From Palsa-1447 sp964509885 (GTDB taxonomy: Bacteria > Verrucomicrobiota > Verrucomicrobiia > Opitutales > Opitutaceae), in assembly GCA_964509885.1 (NCBI GenBank), contig CAZDZL010000022.1, positions 1 to 58,337 on the forward strand: a stretch of 58,337 nt of DNA, written 5' to 3'. A program made the position numbers and the translations under genes. The notes below the pieces were generated by a model. That model worked only from the letters and a program-made list of their open reading frames with translations. It was not told the DNA's origin and made no database searches. Shown here one piece after another: positions 31,557 through 39,897 of this stretch; position 1 is the stretch's first letter; every line of letters starts with the position of its first letter.

Positions 31557-32968
31557 AACCCTTCATCCACGACGACTTCCTCCTGCAGACGGACGCGGCC
31601 CGCGAGCTCTACCATACCCACGCGAAGGGGGAGCCGATCTACGACTACCACTGCCACGTCCCCCAGGCGCAGATCCTGGCCAACCACCAGTTCGGGGACC
31701 TGGCGGAGATGTGGATCGGCGGCGACCACTACAAGTGGCGCGCGATGCGGGCCAACGGCGTCGACGAGCGCTTCTGCACCGGCGACGCGCCGCCGCGGGA
31801 GAAGTTCAACGCCTGGGTCGACACCGTCCCCTACGCGATCGGCAACCCCCTGTACCACTGGTCGCACCTCGAGCTGAAGCGCTACTTCGGCATAGGGGAG
31901 CTGATCGGCCCCGGCACGGCCGACGCGATTTGGGAGACGGCGAACGCCAGGCTGCCGTCGCTGCGGGTGCAGGACATCCTCGGCGCCAACAAGGTCGCCC
32001 TGATCTGCACGACGGACGACCCGGCGGACTCGCTGGAGACCCACGAGCGGATACGCGCGTCGGGACTGAAAACCCGCGTGTACCCGACCTTCAGGCCCGA
32101 CCCGGCCCTGGGCGTGGGCGACCCCGCGGCGTTCAACCCCTGGGTGGAGCGCCTCTCGGGCGCGGCGCGCACGCCGGTGCGCACGCTGGACGACCTTCTG
32201 GGGGCCCTGAAGCGGCGCCACGACGACTTCCACGCCTTCGGGGGAAGGCTCTCCGACCACGGGATGGAGACCGCCCTCGCCGAGCCCTGCACGCACGCGC
32301 AGGCCGCGTCGATCTTCAAGGCCGCGCACGGGGGCAGGGCCGCCACGCCCGAGGAGGCCGCCCGGTACGGGTCCTTCCTCATGCTGGAGCTCGGCAGGTG
32401 GGACGCCCGAAGGGGCTGGACGAAGCAGCTGCACCTCGGCGCACGGCGAAACGCCAACACGCGCCAGCTGCGCGCGCTCGGACCCAACACGGGCTTCGAC
32501 TCCCTGGGCGACTTCGCGCAGGCGGGGCCGCTCGGGCGCTACCTCGACGCCCTGGACGCGACGGGCGAGCTTCCCCGCACGGTGATCTACAACCTCAACC
32601 CGTCGGACAACTACGCGTTCGCCTCGATGGCCGGAAACTTCCAGGACGGCTCCATCCCCGGGAAGATCCAGTTCGGCGCGGGCTGGTGGTTCCTCGACCA
32701 GAAGGAGGCGATGGAGTGGCAGCTGAACGCCCTGGCCAACATCGGGCTCCTCGGCCGGTTCGTCGGCATGCTCTCCGACTCGCGCAATTTCCTGTGCTAC
32801 ACCCGGCACGAGTACTTCCGGCGCGTGCTCTGCAACCTTCTGGGCTCGCGGATCGAGTCCGGCGAGCTTCCCGGCGACACGGCGCTCGTGGGCGCCCTGG
32901 TGCGGCGCATCTGCTTCTCGAACGCGCGCGGCTACTTCGGCCTGGAGCTCGACCCGGCCTTCTCCTGA
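31553..32968 (+). CDS. uxaC: Glucuronate/galacturonate isomerase
   Basis: A 471-residue uronate isomerase of the amidohydrolase superfamily, converting D-glucuronate to D-fructuronate and D-galacturonate to D-tagaturonate. N-terminal FIHDDFLLQTDAARELYH and the metal-binding IYDYHCHVPQAQI, the GGDHYKWRAMRANGV segment, CTTDDPADSLETH and the C-terminal SDSRNFLCYTRHEYFRR are all typical. The start is GTG 31553, four bases overlapping the upstream stop. It is the first catabolic step of the locus. The assignment is secure. Confidence 0.96.
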   Translation: MKPFIHDDFLLQTDAARELYHTHAKGEPIYDYHCHVPQAQILANHQFGDLAEMWIGGDHYKWRAMRANGVDERFCTGDAPPREKFNAWVDTVPYAIGNPLYHWSHLELKRYFGIGELIGPGTADAIWETANARLPSLRVQDILGANKVALICTTDDPADSLETHERIRASGLKTRVYPTFRPDPALGVGDPAAFNPWVERLSGAARTPVRTLDDLLGALKRRHDDFHAFGGRLSDHGMETALAEPCTHAQAASIFKAAHGGRAATPEEAARYGSFLMLELGRWDARRGWTKQLHLGARRNANTRQLRALGPNTGFDSLGDFAQAGPLGRYLDALDATGELPRTVIYNLNPSDNYAFASMAGNFQDGSIPGKIQFGAGWWFLDQKEAMEWQLNALANIGLLGRFVGMLSDSRNFLCYTRHEYFRRVLCNLLGSRIESGELPGDTALVGALVRRICFSNARGYFGLELDPAFS

Positions 32969-32977
32969 AACCCGCCC

Positions 32978-33379
32978 TCAGCCGAACGCGGCGTTGATCT
33001 TCTCGACGGCCCACGCGGGCGGCCGCACGGGCTTGCCCTCCCGGTCGACGAAGGCGTGGACGGTGCCTCCCGTCGCGAGGAGTTCGCCGTCCCGGCGCAC
33101 CTCGTAGTCCAGCCGGATGCGCAGGAGCGGGCGCTCGGCCAGCGTCGTCAGGATCTCCAGCGTGTCGTCGTAGACCGCCGGCTTCAGGTACTTCGCCGAC
33201 ACCTCGAGGACCGGCAGGCGGAAGCCCTCCTGCTCGAGCGTGCGGTAGGGGACCCCGATCTCCTTCAGGAGCGTCGTGCGGCCCACCTCGAACCACGGCA
33301 GGTAGTTTGCGTGGTAGACAATGCCCATCATGTCGGTCTCGGCGTACCGGACCGTCACCTGCACCCTGGACTGGATCAT
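32978..33379 (-). CDS. Hotdog-fold acyl-CoA/acyl-ACP thioesterase (YbgC/FadM, 4HBT family)
   Basis: A 133-residue single-domain hotdog protein from ATG 33379. The signature YAETDMMGIVYHANYLPWFEVGRT carries the catalytic Asp16 and the VxHxNY active-site segment of 4-hydroxybenzoyl-CoA-type thioesterases. It hydrolyses acyl thioesters. Its start overlaps the stop of the GT4 gene as ATGA, and the pair is divergent from an ACP-dehydratase/ketosynthase cluster. That makes release of the acyl chain made by that cluster an attractive role, as inference. Alternatively it is the Tol-Pal-associated YbgC, but no tol genes are near. Confidence 0.88.
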   Translation of the reverse strand: MIQSRVQVTVRYAETDMMGIVYHANYLPWFEVGRTTLLKEIGVPYRTLEQEGFRLPVLEVSAKYLKPAVYDDTLEILTTLAERPLLRIRLDYEVRRDGELLATGGTVHAFVDREGKPVRPPAWAVEKINAAFG

Positions 33380-34536
33380 GCCGGCTCCTCTACCTTGGCG
33401 AAGAGGGTGGAGGCGTTCTCCCGCCAGCAGTTGCGCGCGGCCCATACGCGGCCCGCGTCGCCCAGCATCCGGCGCAGAGGGACGTCGTGGATCAGCTTCT
33501 CAAAGGCGGCCGCGAGCTCCGCGGGCCTGTCGGGCGTCACGAGGAGCCCCGTCACGCCGTCCCGGACGGCCTCGGACACGCCGCCGACCTTGTGGGCCAC
33601 GATGGGCAGCGAGTGCGCGGCGGCCTCGAGGTAGACCAGCCCGAAGCCCTCCACGCTCTGGCCGTGGTTGATGCTCGTCAGGGCGAAGATGTCGGACCTG
33701 TCGTACACCTGGGCCAGCTCCGCGTCGGGAATGTTGCCGAAGAAGCGCACGGTCAGCACCGGGTCCGCCGCCGCGAGCGAGCGCAGGCGGTCCTCATAGT
33801 TGCCCTTGTTGCGGCCGCCGACGATCCAGTACTCGATCCGGGCGCGCACCGCCGCGGGCAGCATCTGCAGCGCCTGGAGGGTCAGCATCTGGCCCTTCCT
33901 CGGGTGCAGCCTGCCGACGGTGAGGATCACGATCTTGTCCTTGGCGCGCGCCTCGCGGGCCGGGACGACGGCAAAGTCCGTGCGCAGCGCGCCGGGCGTC
34001 AGGAAGATCTTGTCGGCTGCGTGCGGGAAGCGCTCGAGGAGGAGCTCCTGGGTGTAGGTCGTCAGCGTGCTGACGCGGGTCGCGTGGCGGATCAGCCTGC
34101 CCGCGAGCCAGCGCCGCACGGGGCTGCGCGCGAAGGCCAGGATCTCGGAGCCGTGGAAGGTGAGGACGAGGCGCCTCGGCCGGAAGGCCTTGAAGAACTG
34201 CAGGAGCATCATCGTCAGCATCGGGCCGGGCTCGGGAAGGTACACGGTCGCGTTGCGCAGCTCGCGGCGCGACGCCACCAGCTGGCAGGCGAGCCGGAAC
34301 TGGCAGATGAGGTCGTGGGTGCCCTTGAGCGGGAGCCTGCGGATCCTGAAGGGCCATTTCTTCTCGATATGGGAGGGCGCCGACTGGGCCCAGACCTCCA
34401 CGTCGTAGCCGAGCCCGGCCGACGCCTTCGCGATCTCCTCCGCGAACGTGGCTATCCCCCCGCTGACCGGGTAAAACTCATGCGTGATGAGAAACAGCGG
34501 CGTGGGGGGCTTGGCAATGATTGAAGATGCGCTCAT
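33376..34536 (-). CDS. GT4-family glycosyltransferase of the lipid cluster
   Basis: A 386-residue GT-B retaining glycosyltransferase. The N-terminal domain begins LFLITHEFYPVSGGIATFAEEIA, the typical Gly-rich acceptor loop; the C-terminal domain has VILTVGRLHPRKGQ and the donor motif SVEGFGLVYLEAAAHSLPIV, with EGFGLVYLE as the EX7E element. It resembles PimB/PimA-type mannosyltransferases acting on lipid acceptors, but the sugar cannot be told. It is first in a two-gene operon with the thioesterase, behind a good promoter, and divergent from the ACP-dehydratase gene. Confidence 0.85.
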   Translation of the reverse strand: MSASSIIAKPPTPLFLITHEFYPVSGGIATFAEEIAKASAGLGYDVEVWAQSAPSHIEKKWPFRIRRLPLKGTHDLICQFRLACQLVASRRELRNATVYLPEPGPMLTMMLLQFFKAFRPRRLVLTFHGSEILAFARSPVRRWLAGRLIRHATRVSTLTTYTQELLLERFPHAADKIFLTPGALRTDFAVVPAREARAKDKIVILTVGRLHPRKGQMLTLQALQMLPAAVRARIEYWIVGGRNKGNYEDRLRSLAAADPVLTVRFFGNIPDAELAQVYDRSDIFALTSINHGQSVEGFGLVYLEAAAHSLPIVAHKVGGVSEAVRDGVTGLLVTPDRPAELAAAFEKLIHDVPLRRMLGDAGRVWAARNCWRENASTLFAKVEEPA

Positions 34537-34555
34537 TGAGCGGGTTCGGTGATGT

Positions 34556-34585
34556 AGGATATGGTGCAGGACGCACCCGTTTCAA
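34556..34585 (-). promoter_or_regulatory. Candidate sigma70 promoter for the GT4-thioesterase operon
   Basis: On the minus strand TTGAAA (34585-34580, 5/6 match) is separated by 18 bp from TATCCT (34561-34556, 4/6 match). Transcription would start about 13 bases before the ATG at 34536. The 184-bp divergent region 34537-34720 is AT-rich relative to its surroundings and also contains a GC-rich imperfect hairpin around 34640-34675; I found no equally good promoter for the plus strand. Confidence 0.55.
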
Positions 34586-34720
34586 GCATGGTTACAGTCA
34601 ACATCTGGCGCAAATCGTTCCCTACAAAGGCTTGGCGGAAAGCGCCGGGGCGAGCGGGGCTCCGCGCTGTCAAAAAATGGGTTTACTTTATCAGGCACCG
34701 TAACATACAAAGAGCGCCCG

Positions 34721-35695
34721 ATGTCAGATTCAGTCCAACCAAATCCAAGCGGAGCCAAGTCATTAACGCTTGCAACCAAGCCGTTTGCGCCGGACGACGA
34801 GGCGGCACTTAGGGAGGCCCTGAAACGCTGCTCGCCCTCGACATTCGAGGCCGCGGTCCAGTTTCGGAAGACGGGCAACGCCGACCACATGCCGGCCGTC
34901 GTGATAGGCGTCATCGAGCGCTTTGTGGAGCCCGACCTGCGCTCGAAGCTCAAGGACGCGGACGACGACCTGCGCCTGATCGAGGATCTCGGCATCGATT
35001 CCCTCACGATGATGGAGATCGTGATCCTGGTCGAGGACGTGCTCCAGCTGACCATCAACAACGACGAGCTGCGCAACCTGCGCACGGTGGGCGACGTGAA
35101 GACGTTCATCGACTGCAAGATTCGCGGGCTGCCCCTGCCGCGCCCGACGAAGTTCCTGCCGATCGAGCACATCGGCGCGGTCATGCCCGTCCAGCCGCCC
35201 TTCCTTTTCCTGAACGAGGCGTCCGTGAGCTCCACCGGGGCGAACGGGAAGTACCGCATAACGGGCCAGGAGTTCTTCCTGCAGGGCCACTTCAAGGACA
35301 ACCCGGTCATGCCGGCCTCGATCATGCTCGAGGCGCTCGGCCAGCTGGCCGTCCTCTTCCTGCTCGAGGGGGCGCCGACGGAGCCCGGCAAGGCCATCGG
35401 CCCGAACACGATCTTCTTCACGGGGTGCGAGGGGGTCAGGGCCCACCGCATGTGCAAGCCCGGCGACATCCTGACGCTCTCGATCAAGCCCAAGCGCATG
35501 AAGATGCCGCTCGCGACCTTCGAGGGCGCGATCCGGGTGGGGCAGGAGAAGGCGGTCATCGCCGAGGACATCACGCTCACCTTTGCCTACGTTGAATCAG
35601 CGGTTGCGCCGACGGCCTTGAACGGCACCGGCCAGCCCGCTCCAGAGGGTGAGAACCCCGCGAACCCGCCCCTGAGGGTCGCGATCAACGCCTGA
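34721..35695 (+). CDS. Acyl carrier protein fused to a FabZ/FabA-like 3-hydroxyacyl-ACP dehydratase
   Basis: A 324-residue two-domain protein. Residues about 55-135 are an ACP with the phosphopantetheine site LGIDSLTMMEIV (Ser94). Residues about 145-295 are a hotdog dehydratase with VQPPFLFLNEA and FLQGHFKDNPVMPASIMLEALGQ, keeping the catalytic His190 and Glu204 of FabZ. The first 50 and last 30 residues are low-complexity. ACP and dehydratase are normally separate proteins in type II fatty acid synthesis, so the carrier is presumably dedicated to this cluster. A ketosynthase, SDR and lipid glycosyltransferase follow. The domain calls are firm; the product is unknown. Confidence 0.88.
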   Translation: MSDSVQPNPSGAKSLTLATKPFAPDDEAALREALKRCSPSTFEAAVQFRKTGNADHMPAVVIGVIERFVEPDLRSKLKDADDDLRLIEDLGIDSLTMMEIVILVEDVLQLTINNDELRNLRTVGDVKTFIDCKIRGLPLPRPTKFLPIEHIGAVMPVQPPFLFLNEASVSSTGANGKYRITGQEFFLQGHFKDNPVMPASIMLEALGQLAVLFLLEGAPTEPGKAIGPNTIFFTGCEGVRAHRMCKPGDILTLSIKPKRMKMPLATFEGAIRVGQEKAVIAEDITLTFAYVESAVAPTALNGTGQPAPEGENPANPPLRVAINA

Positions 35696-35707
35696 GATTG
35701 ACCGGGT

Positions 35708-35723
35708 CGTGGCGCCCGCCACG
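35708..35723 (+). other. Intercistronic hairpin between the ACP-dehydratase and ketosynthase genes
   Basis: CGTGGCG and CGCCACG are exact inverted copies two bases apart, in the 54-bp gap between the two genes. It could be an attenuator, an RNA processing site or a partial terminator that makes the carrier protein more abundant than the downstream enzymes. There is no U tract. Confidence 0.45.
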
Positions 35724-35749
35724 ATGGGGCGGGCCGCACGCCCTCGAGC

Positions 35750-37009
35750 ATGCCCAGAGTCTTCATCACCGGCCTCGGATTTGTCACCAGCATCGGCAAC
35801 GATGCCGGCGCCGTCGCGGGGAGCCTGCGGGAGATGCGCCACGGCTTCGAGACCTACGCCCCCTTCCAGAAGCCGGAGATCGCGTGCAAGGTGATCGGAA
35901 CGATCAAGGGCTTCTTCACGGACTCCACGGATCCCGAGGACTGGACGTGGCCCGCGGGCTACGACATCAAGCGCGAGACCATCAGGTCCATGGCGCCCCA
36001 CGGCCTCTACGCCCACTGCGCGTTCCTGCAGGCGATAGCCGACGCCAAGCTTGCCGAGGCGGACATCTCGAACCGGGCCACGGGGCTTTTCGCGGCCTCG
36101 GGCGGCTCGCCGATGCTCACCTACTACCACCACGACCGCATGCTCAAGCTGGGGCCGGCCCGCTGCTCGCCGCTCGGGATTGTCGCCTCGATCGTCGGCA
36201 CGCTCAACTTCAACCTGGTCGCGGCCTTCAAGATCCAGGGCGCCTCGAGCGGGTTCTCGTCGGCCTGCGCCTCGTCGGCGCACGCGCTCGCCTACGCCTT
36301 CGAGGAGATATCGCTCGGCCGCCAGAAGCGCATGTTCGTCGCGGGCGGTGAGGACGGCAACCGGGACGCCATCCTCCCGTTCGCCGGGATGAGGACGCTC
36401 TCGCTGCAGACGGACCCCGCGCTCGCATCGCGCCCGTTCGACGTGGCCCGGGACGGGTTCGTCGGGACCGGCGGCGGGGTCGTCGTCGTCCTCGAGAGCG
36501 AGGACGAGGTCGCCCGCCGCGGCGTGACGCCCTACTGCGAGCTCGCGGGATGGGGGCAGGCCTCCGACGGCTACAACGTGGCCATCTCGCATCCCGAGGG
36601 GACGGGCTCGCGCATCGCCATGGAGAACGCCTTCGAGGCGACCGGCATCAAGGCCGCCGAGGTCGACTATGTGAACGCCCACGCCACCTCGACCCTCATT
36701 GGCGACATCTCGGAGGCCAGGGCGCTGCGCTCGGTGTTCGGGGAGATGGGGGTGCGCCCGGCGATCAGCAGCACGAAGGCGCTGACCGGCCACGGCCTGT
36801 CGCTCGCCGGGGCGATGGAGACGGGATTCTGCGCCCTCATGTTCCGCGGGGGCTTCACGCCCGGCTCCGCCCACATCACGAACCTGGACCCGGCCTGCGA
36901 GGGCCTGAACATCATCCGCGCGACGGCCCCGGGGGCGCCGCGCGTCGCCCTGAAGAACAGCAGCGGGTTCGGCGGGGCCAACGTGGCCCTCCTCTTGAGG
37001 CGGGCGTGA
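35750..37009 (+). CDS. Beta-ketoacyl-ACP synthase (KAS I/II, FabF-like)
   Basis: A 419-residue thiolase-fold condensing enzyme. The catalytic triad is complete: Cys173 in SSACASSAHALAYA, His311 in VNAHATSTLIGDISEA and His348 in STKALTGHGLSLAGAME with Lys343. The N-terminus MPRVFITGLGFVTSIGND and the C-terminal NSSGFGGANVALLL are standard. It would extend the acyl chain on the fused ACP encoded upstream. The sequence is not close to housekeeping FabF in the region 55-75 (TDSTDPEDWTWPAGYDIKR), pointing to a specialised KAS. Its stop overlaps the next start (TGATG). Confidence 0.9.
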   Translation: MPRVFITGLGFVTSIGNDAGAVAGSLREMRHGFETYAPFQKPEIACKVIGTIKGFFTDSTDPEDWTWPAGYDIKRETIRSMAPHGLYAHCAFLQAIADAKLAEADISNRATGLFAASGGSPMLTYYHHDRMLKLGPARCSPLGIVASIVGTLNFNLVAAFKIQGASSGFSSACASSAHALAYAFEEISLGRQKRMFVAGGEDGNRDAILPFAGMRTLSLQTDPALASRPFDVARDGFVGTGGGVVVVLESEDEVARRGVTPYCELAGWGQASDGYNVAISHPEGTGSRIAMENAFEATGIKAAEVDYVNAHATSTLIGDISEARALRSVFGEMGVRPAISSTKALTGHGLSLAGAMETGFCALMFRGGFTPGSAHITNLDPACEGLNIIRATAPGAPRVALKNSSGFGGANVALLLRRA

Positions 37010-37833
37010 TGGGAGCGCTCGGCAAGCTCCGCGGCACGGCGTTCGTCACCGGCGCGAGCGCGGGGCTCGGCCGCGAGTTCACGCTCATGCTCCTTAGGGA
37101 GGGCGTGCGGGTGTGGGGCACGTCGAGGGACCCGGCGCGCCTCGCCGACCTCGCGGCGGCCCATCCCGGGGCGTTCCAGGCGGTGGCGCTGGACCTGGCC
37201 GACGGCGACGGCGCCGTGCGGGCCTTCGGGGCGGCCTCGGCGGAGGCCGGGGGCGCCTTCGACCTGGTGGTCAACAACGCCGGCTACGGCGTCTTCGGGG
37301 ACTTCGCGGGCGTCGCGTCCTCGGTCTGGCGCTCGCAGCTCGGGGACATGCTGGGCACCGTGCTCGCCTTGAGCCACGCCGCCTACGGCTCCATGCGCGG
37401 GCGGGGCCGCGGTTGCCTCGTCCACGTGTCCTCCATCGCCGCCGAGTTCCCGATCCCCTACATGAGCGGCTACAACGTGGCGAAGGCCGGGCTGTCGGCG
37501 CTCAGCGAAAGTTTGATGTTTGAATCGCGCGGCTCAGGCCTAATAGTCATCGACTTCAGGCCCGGGGACTACCGGACCAAGTTCAACCAAGCCATGCAGA
37601 ACGACTCCATCACCGACCGCACGCGAAAGGCGTGGGCCGCGGTCGACGCGTCCTTCGCCGCGGCGCCGGAGCCGGCGCTGGCCGCGCTCGACCTGCGCCG
37701 GGCGCTCCTCGCGAACAGGAGCGGCGTCGTGCGCTCGGGCACGTTCTTCCAGGCCCGCCTGGCGCAGCTGCTGGCCCGCCTCGCGCCGCAGTCCTGGGTG
37801 CGCTGGGCCACGGCCCGCTACTACGGCCTCTGA
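37009..37833 (+). CDS. Short-chain dehydrogenase/reductase, probable ketoacyl reductase of the lipid cluster
   Basis: A 274-residue classical SDR. The cofactor motif is TAFVTGASAGLGREF, followed by LVVNNAGYGVFG, the catalytic Ser in VHVSSIAAEF and Tyr-Lys in YNVAKAG. The C-terminal part contains a longer hydrophobic, basic helix (QARLAQLLARLAPQSWVRWA) like that of lipid-processing SDRs such as DltE or ceramide-pathway reductases. Placed one base overlapping the ketosynthase, it can supply the ketoreduction step of an elongation cycle. Substrate assignment is inference. Confidence 0.85.
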   Translation: MGALGKLRGTAFVTGASAGLGREFTLMLLREGVRVWGTSRDPARLADLAAAHPGAFQAVALDLADGDGAVRAFGAASAEAGGAFDLVVNNAGYGVFGDFAGVASSVWRSQLGDMLGTVLALSHAAYGSMRGRGRGCLVHVSSIAAEFPIPYMSGYNVAKAGLSALSESLMFESRGSGLIVIDFRPGDYRTKFNQAMQNDSITDRTRKAWAAVDASFAAAPEPALAALDLRRALLANRSGVVRSGTFFQARLAQLLARLAPQSWVRWATARYYGL

Positions 37834-37850
37834 GCCGGGACTGAAGCACC

Positions 37851-39077
37851 ATGTCAAAGGTCCGAATCCTCGTCCTGACATCGAGCACCGGCGGCGGCCA
37901 CGACGCCCGGGCTGAGGCCTTCGCCGACTGGTGCTTCCAGCTCTACAGGCACGACGTCGACGTCCGGATCGAGCAGATGCTCGAAAAGTCCTCGGTCGTG
38001 AACCGGGCCGGGGTCAACTTCTACAACAAGATCCAGGCGAGCGCCCCGTGGGTCCACAAGGCGTTCTACGCGTTCGTCGAGCTGCAGAGCGTGCTGAACA
38101 AGGACACGGTCTCCCTAGGGCGGCGCTACTACGTGAACGTGCTCAAGGACTACAGGCCCCACCTGGTGCTGAGCGTCCACGACTGCCTTAACCGGGGGTA
38201 CTTCCAGCTGGCCAGGAAGGTGCTCGGCCCGGACAACGTCGCGTGCGCGACCTACTGCGGCGAGTTCTCGGGCGGGTGGGGCTACTCGCGCAACTGGATC
38301 GAGCCGACGGCGGACATGTACTTCTCGAGGACCGCCACCGCGCAGGACTACGCGATAAAGAAGGGGATCCCCAAGGAGAAGGCGCGCGTGCGCGGGTACC
38401 TGATGCACCCGCACGCGCACTACGAGGTCGTCGCCCCGCACGAGCGGGGGATCTTCCGCGAGGAGAGGCTCGGGCTGCGCCCCGATCTCTTCACCGTGTT
38501 CCTCGCGACGGGCGGCAACGGGGCCAACAACCACTTCGACCTGCTGCCCGCGCTCGTCAAGAGGGCCGACCGCTGCCAGGCGATCGTGATCTGCGGCCGC
38601 AACAAGCAGGCCTACAACGACCTTGTCCACTGGCGCGCGAACCACCCCGAGTTCAACTGCTACATCGAGGGCTACTCGGAGGTCGTGCACCTGCTGATGC
38701 AGGTGAGCGACGTGATCGTCACGCGCGGCGGGACGACGACCTGCGCCAAGGCGCTCCACTTCAAGTGCCCGATCATCTTCAACGCGTCGGGCGGGATCAT
38801 GCCCCAGGAGGAGCTCACCTGGAAGTACCTGAGGAACGGGGCGGCCTCCGACAAGATTGAGAACGGCGAGGATTTCGACCGGATCATCGGCTCGTGGCTC
38901 ACCGACCCCGAGGCCTACATAAGGATGCGGGACAACTTCCTGAGGCTGCGCTACGAGGAGGACCCGACCATCCTGATCGACGAGCTGGTCGGGCTCGCGG
39001 CGGGCGTGTCCGAGGAGAAGCCGACCCGGCTTCCGCTCAAGCCGCACTCCCACGCCCCCTTCACCGGGGTTTTGTGA
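37851..39077 (+). CDS. GT28 glycosyltransferase of the MGDG synthase / UgtP (processive diacylglycerol glucosyltransferase) type
   Basis: A 408-residue GT-B enzyme. The N-terminus ILVLTSSTGGGHDARAEAF is the MGDG_synth hallmark (glycine-rich, lipid-acceptor side), and the donor half has VFLATGGNGANNH and VIVTRGGTTTCAKALHFKCPIIF, as in MurG-like GT28 proteins. Relatives attach galactose or glucose to diacylglycerol. It ends a four-gene run with the ACP-dehydratase, KAS and SDR, so it likely glycosylates a lipid built by them. Its last 17 bases overlap the convergent methyltransferase gene. Confidence 0.87.
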   Translation: MSKVRILVLTSSTGGGHDARAEAFADWCFQLYRHDVDVRIEQMLEKSSVVNRAGVNFYNKIQASAPWVHKAFYAFVELQSVLNKDTVSLGRRYYVNVLKDYRPHLVLSVHDCLNRGYFQLARKVLGPDNVACATYCGEFSGGWGYSRNWIEPTADMYFSRTATAQDYAIKKGIPKEKARVRGYLMHPHAHYEVVAPHERGIFREERLGLRPDLFTVFLATGGNGANNHFDLLPALVKRADRCQAIVICGRNKQAYNDLVHWRANHPEFNCYIEGYSEVVHLLMQVSDVIVTRGGTTTCAKALHFKCPIIFNASGGIMPQEELTWKYLRNGAASDKIENGEDFDRIIGSWLTDPEAYIRMRDNFLRLRYEEDPTILIDELVGLAAGVSEEKPTRLPLKPHSHAPFTGVL

Positions 39078-39777
39078 TCTCGAAGAAGGCCGTCACAACG
39101 GGGCGGCCCAGGCCGTAGCACCAGTTCTCGGCCGAGAAGTCGGGGCCGTTGCGCGCGGACGTCACGGCGTAGGGCGCGACGAGCGCCTCGAGCTCCGCCG
39201 GCGAGAAATACCGCACGCCCCGGGTGTAGGGCGTCGGCTCGGGCGAGCAGTCGGTCGTGACCAGCATCCGGCCCCCGGGCGCCAGGACGCGGTACATCTC
39301 CCGCAGGCCCCGGGCGGCGTCGGGGACGTGCTCGATGACGGAGAGGGCGACGACGCAGTCAAACGCGGCGTCCGGGCACGCGAGCCGGGTGACGTTCAGG
39401 TTCCTGACGGGGACCCCGGCGCGCCTGTAGACCCCGAGCCACTCGAAATAGGGGGCCTCGGAGGCCTTCGCCGGGGCCAGCCCGAGCCTCCTCTCGCAGC
39501 TCTTGAGCATGCGCCTCCAGATGAGGTCCGAGGCCGTGACCCGGTAGCCCGACGAGGCGAGGGCGAGCGGCAGGTAGGTGTTGAAGGAGCCCGTGTCGAG
39601 GACGCTCGAGCCCACGGGCACCGAGCGCACCGCGCTAAGGACCCTGGCGAGCTCCCAGTCGCGCATCCGCAGCGGGTGGGGGTAGCCGGGCCCCGCGAAC
39701 CTCCGCACGGTCTCGTCGTATCGGGTGAGGAGGGCGGCCACGTCGTCCGTGAGCTCGCTCCGGCGGTAGAAATTCAT
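39061..39777 (-). CDS. Class I SAM-dependent methyltransferase (Methyltransf_11 type)
   Basis: A 238-residue enzyme from ATG 39777. It has a degenerate SAM motif SSVLDTGSFNTYLPLALASSG, then VTASDLI, FDCVVALSVIEHVPD and LREMYRVLAPGGRMLVTTD. It begins about 20 bases downstream of a TATGAT element on the minus strand (39802-39797) and is divergent from a GT4 gene, convergent with the GT28 gene (17-bp overlap). A role in methylating a surface glycan or lipid is likely from context; the substrate is unknown. Confidence 0.85.
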   Translation of the reverse strand: MNFYRRSELTDDVAALLTRYDETVRRFAGPGYPHPLRMRDWELARVLSAVRSVPVGSSVLDTGSFNTYLPLALASSGYRVTASDLIWRRMLKSCERRLGLAPAKASEAPYFEWLGVYRRAGVPVRNLNVTRLACPDAAFDCVVALSVIEHVPDAARGLREMYRVLAPGGRMLVTTDCSPEPTPYTRGVRYFSPAELEALVAPYAVTSARNGPDFSAENWCYGLGRPVVTAFFEITKPR

Positions 39778-39897
39778 GCGGTGAGCCGACGAACCGATCA
39801 TAGGGCCAGCGTCCGCGCGAGCGAAAAAAATGGCGGCGCAGGAATCCGCCGAAGAATCTTTCCGGCGCGCCCGCGGGCGGTCTAGGATCGGCCGGAA

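Noticed and set aside
33376..39077. Reading the lipid cluster as an aryl polyene or PUFA synthase locus
   Set aside because: It lacks the paired KAS/CLF, ammonia-lyase and acyltransferase genes of aryl polyene loci and the multi-ACP megasynthase of PUFA loci.
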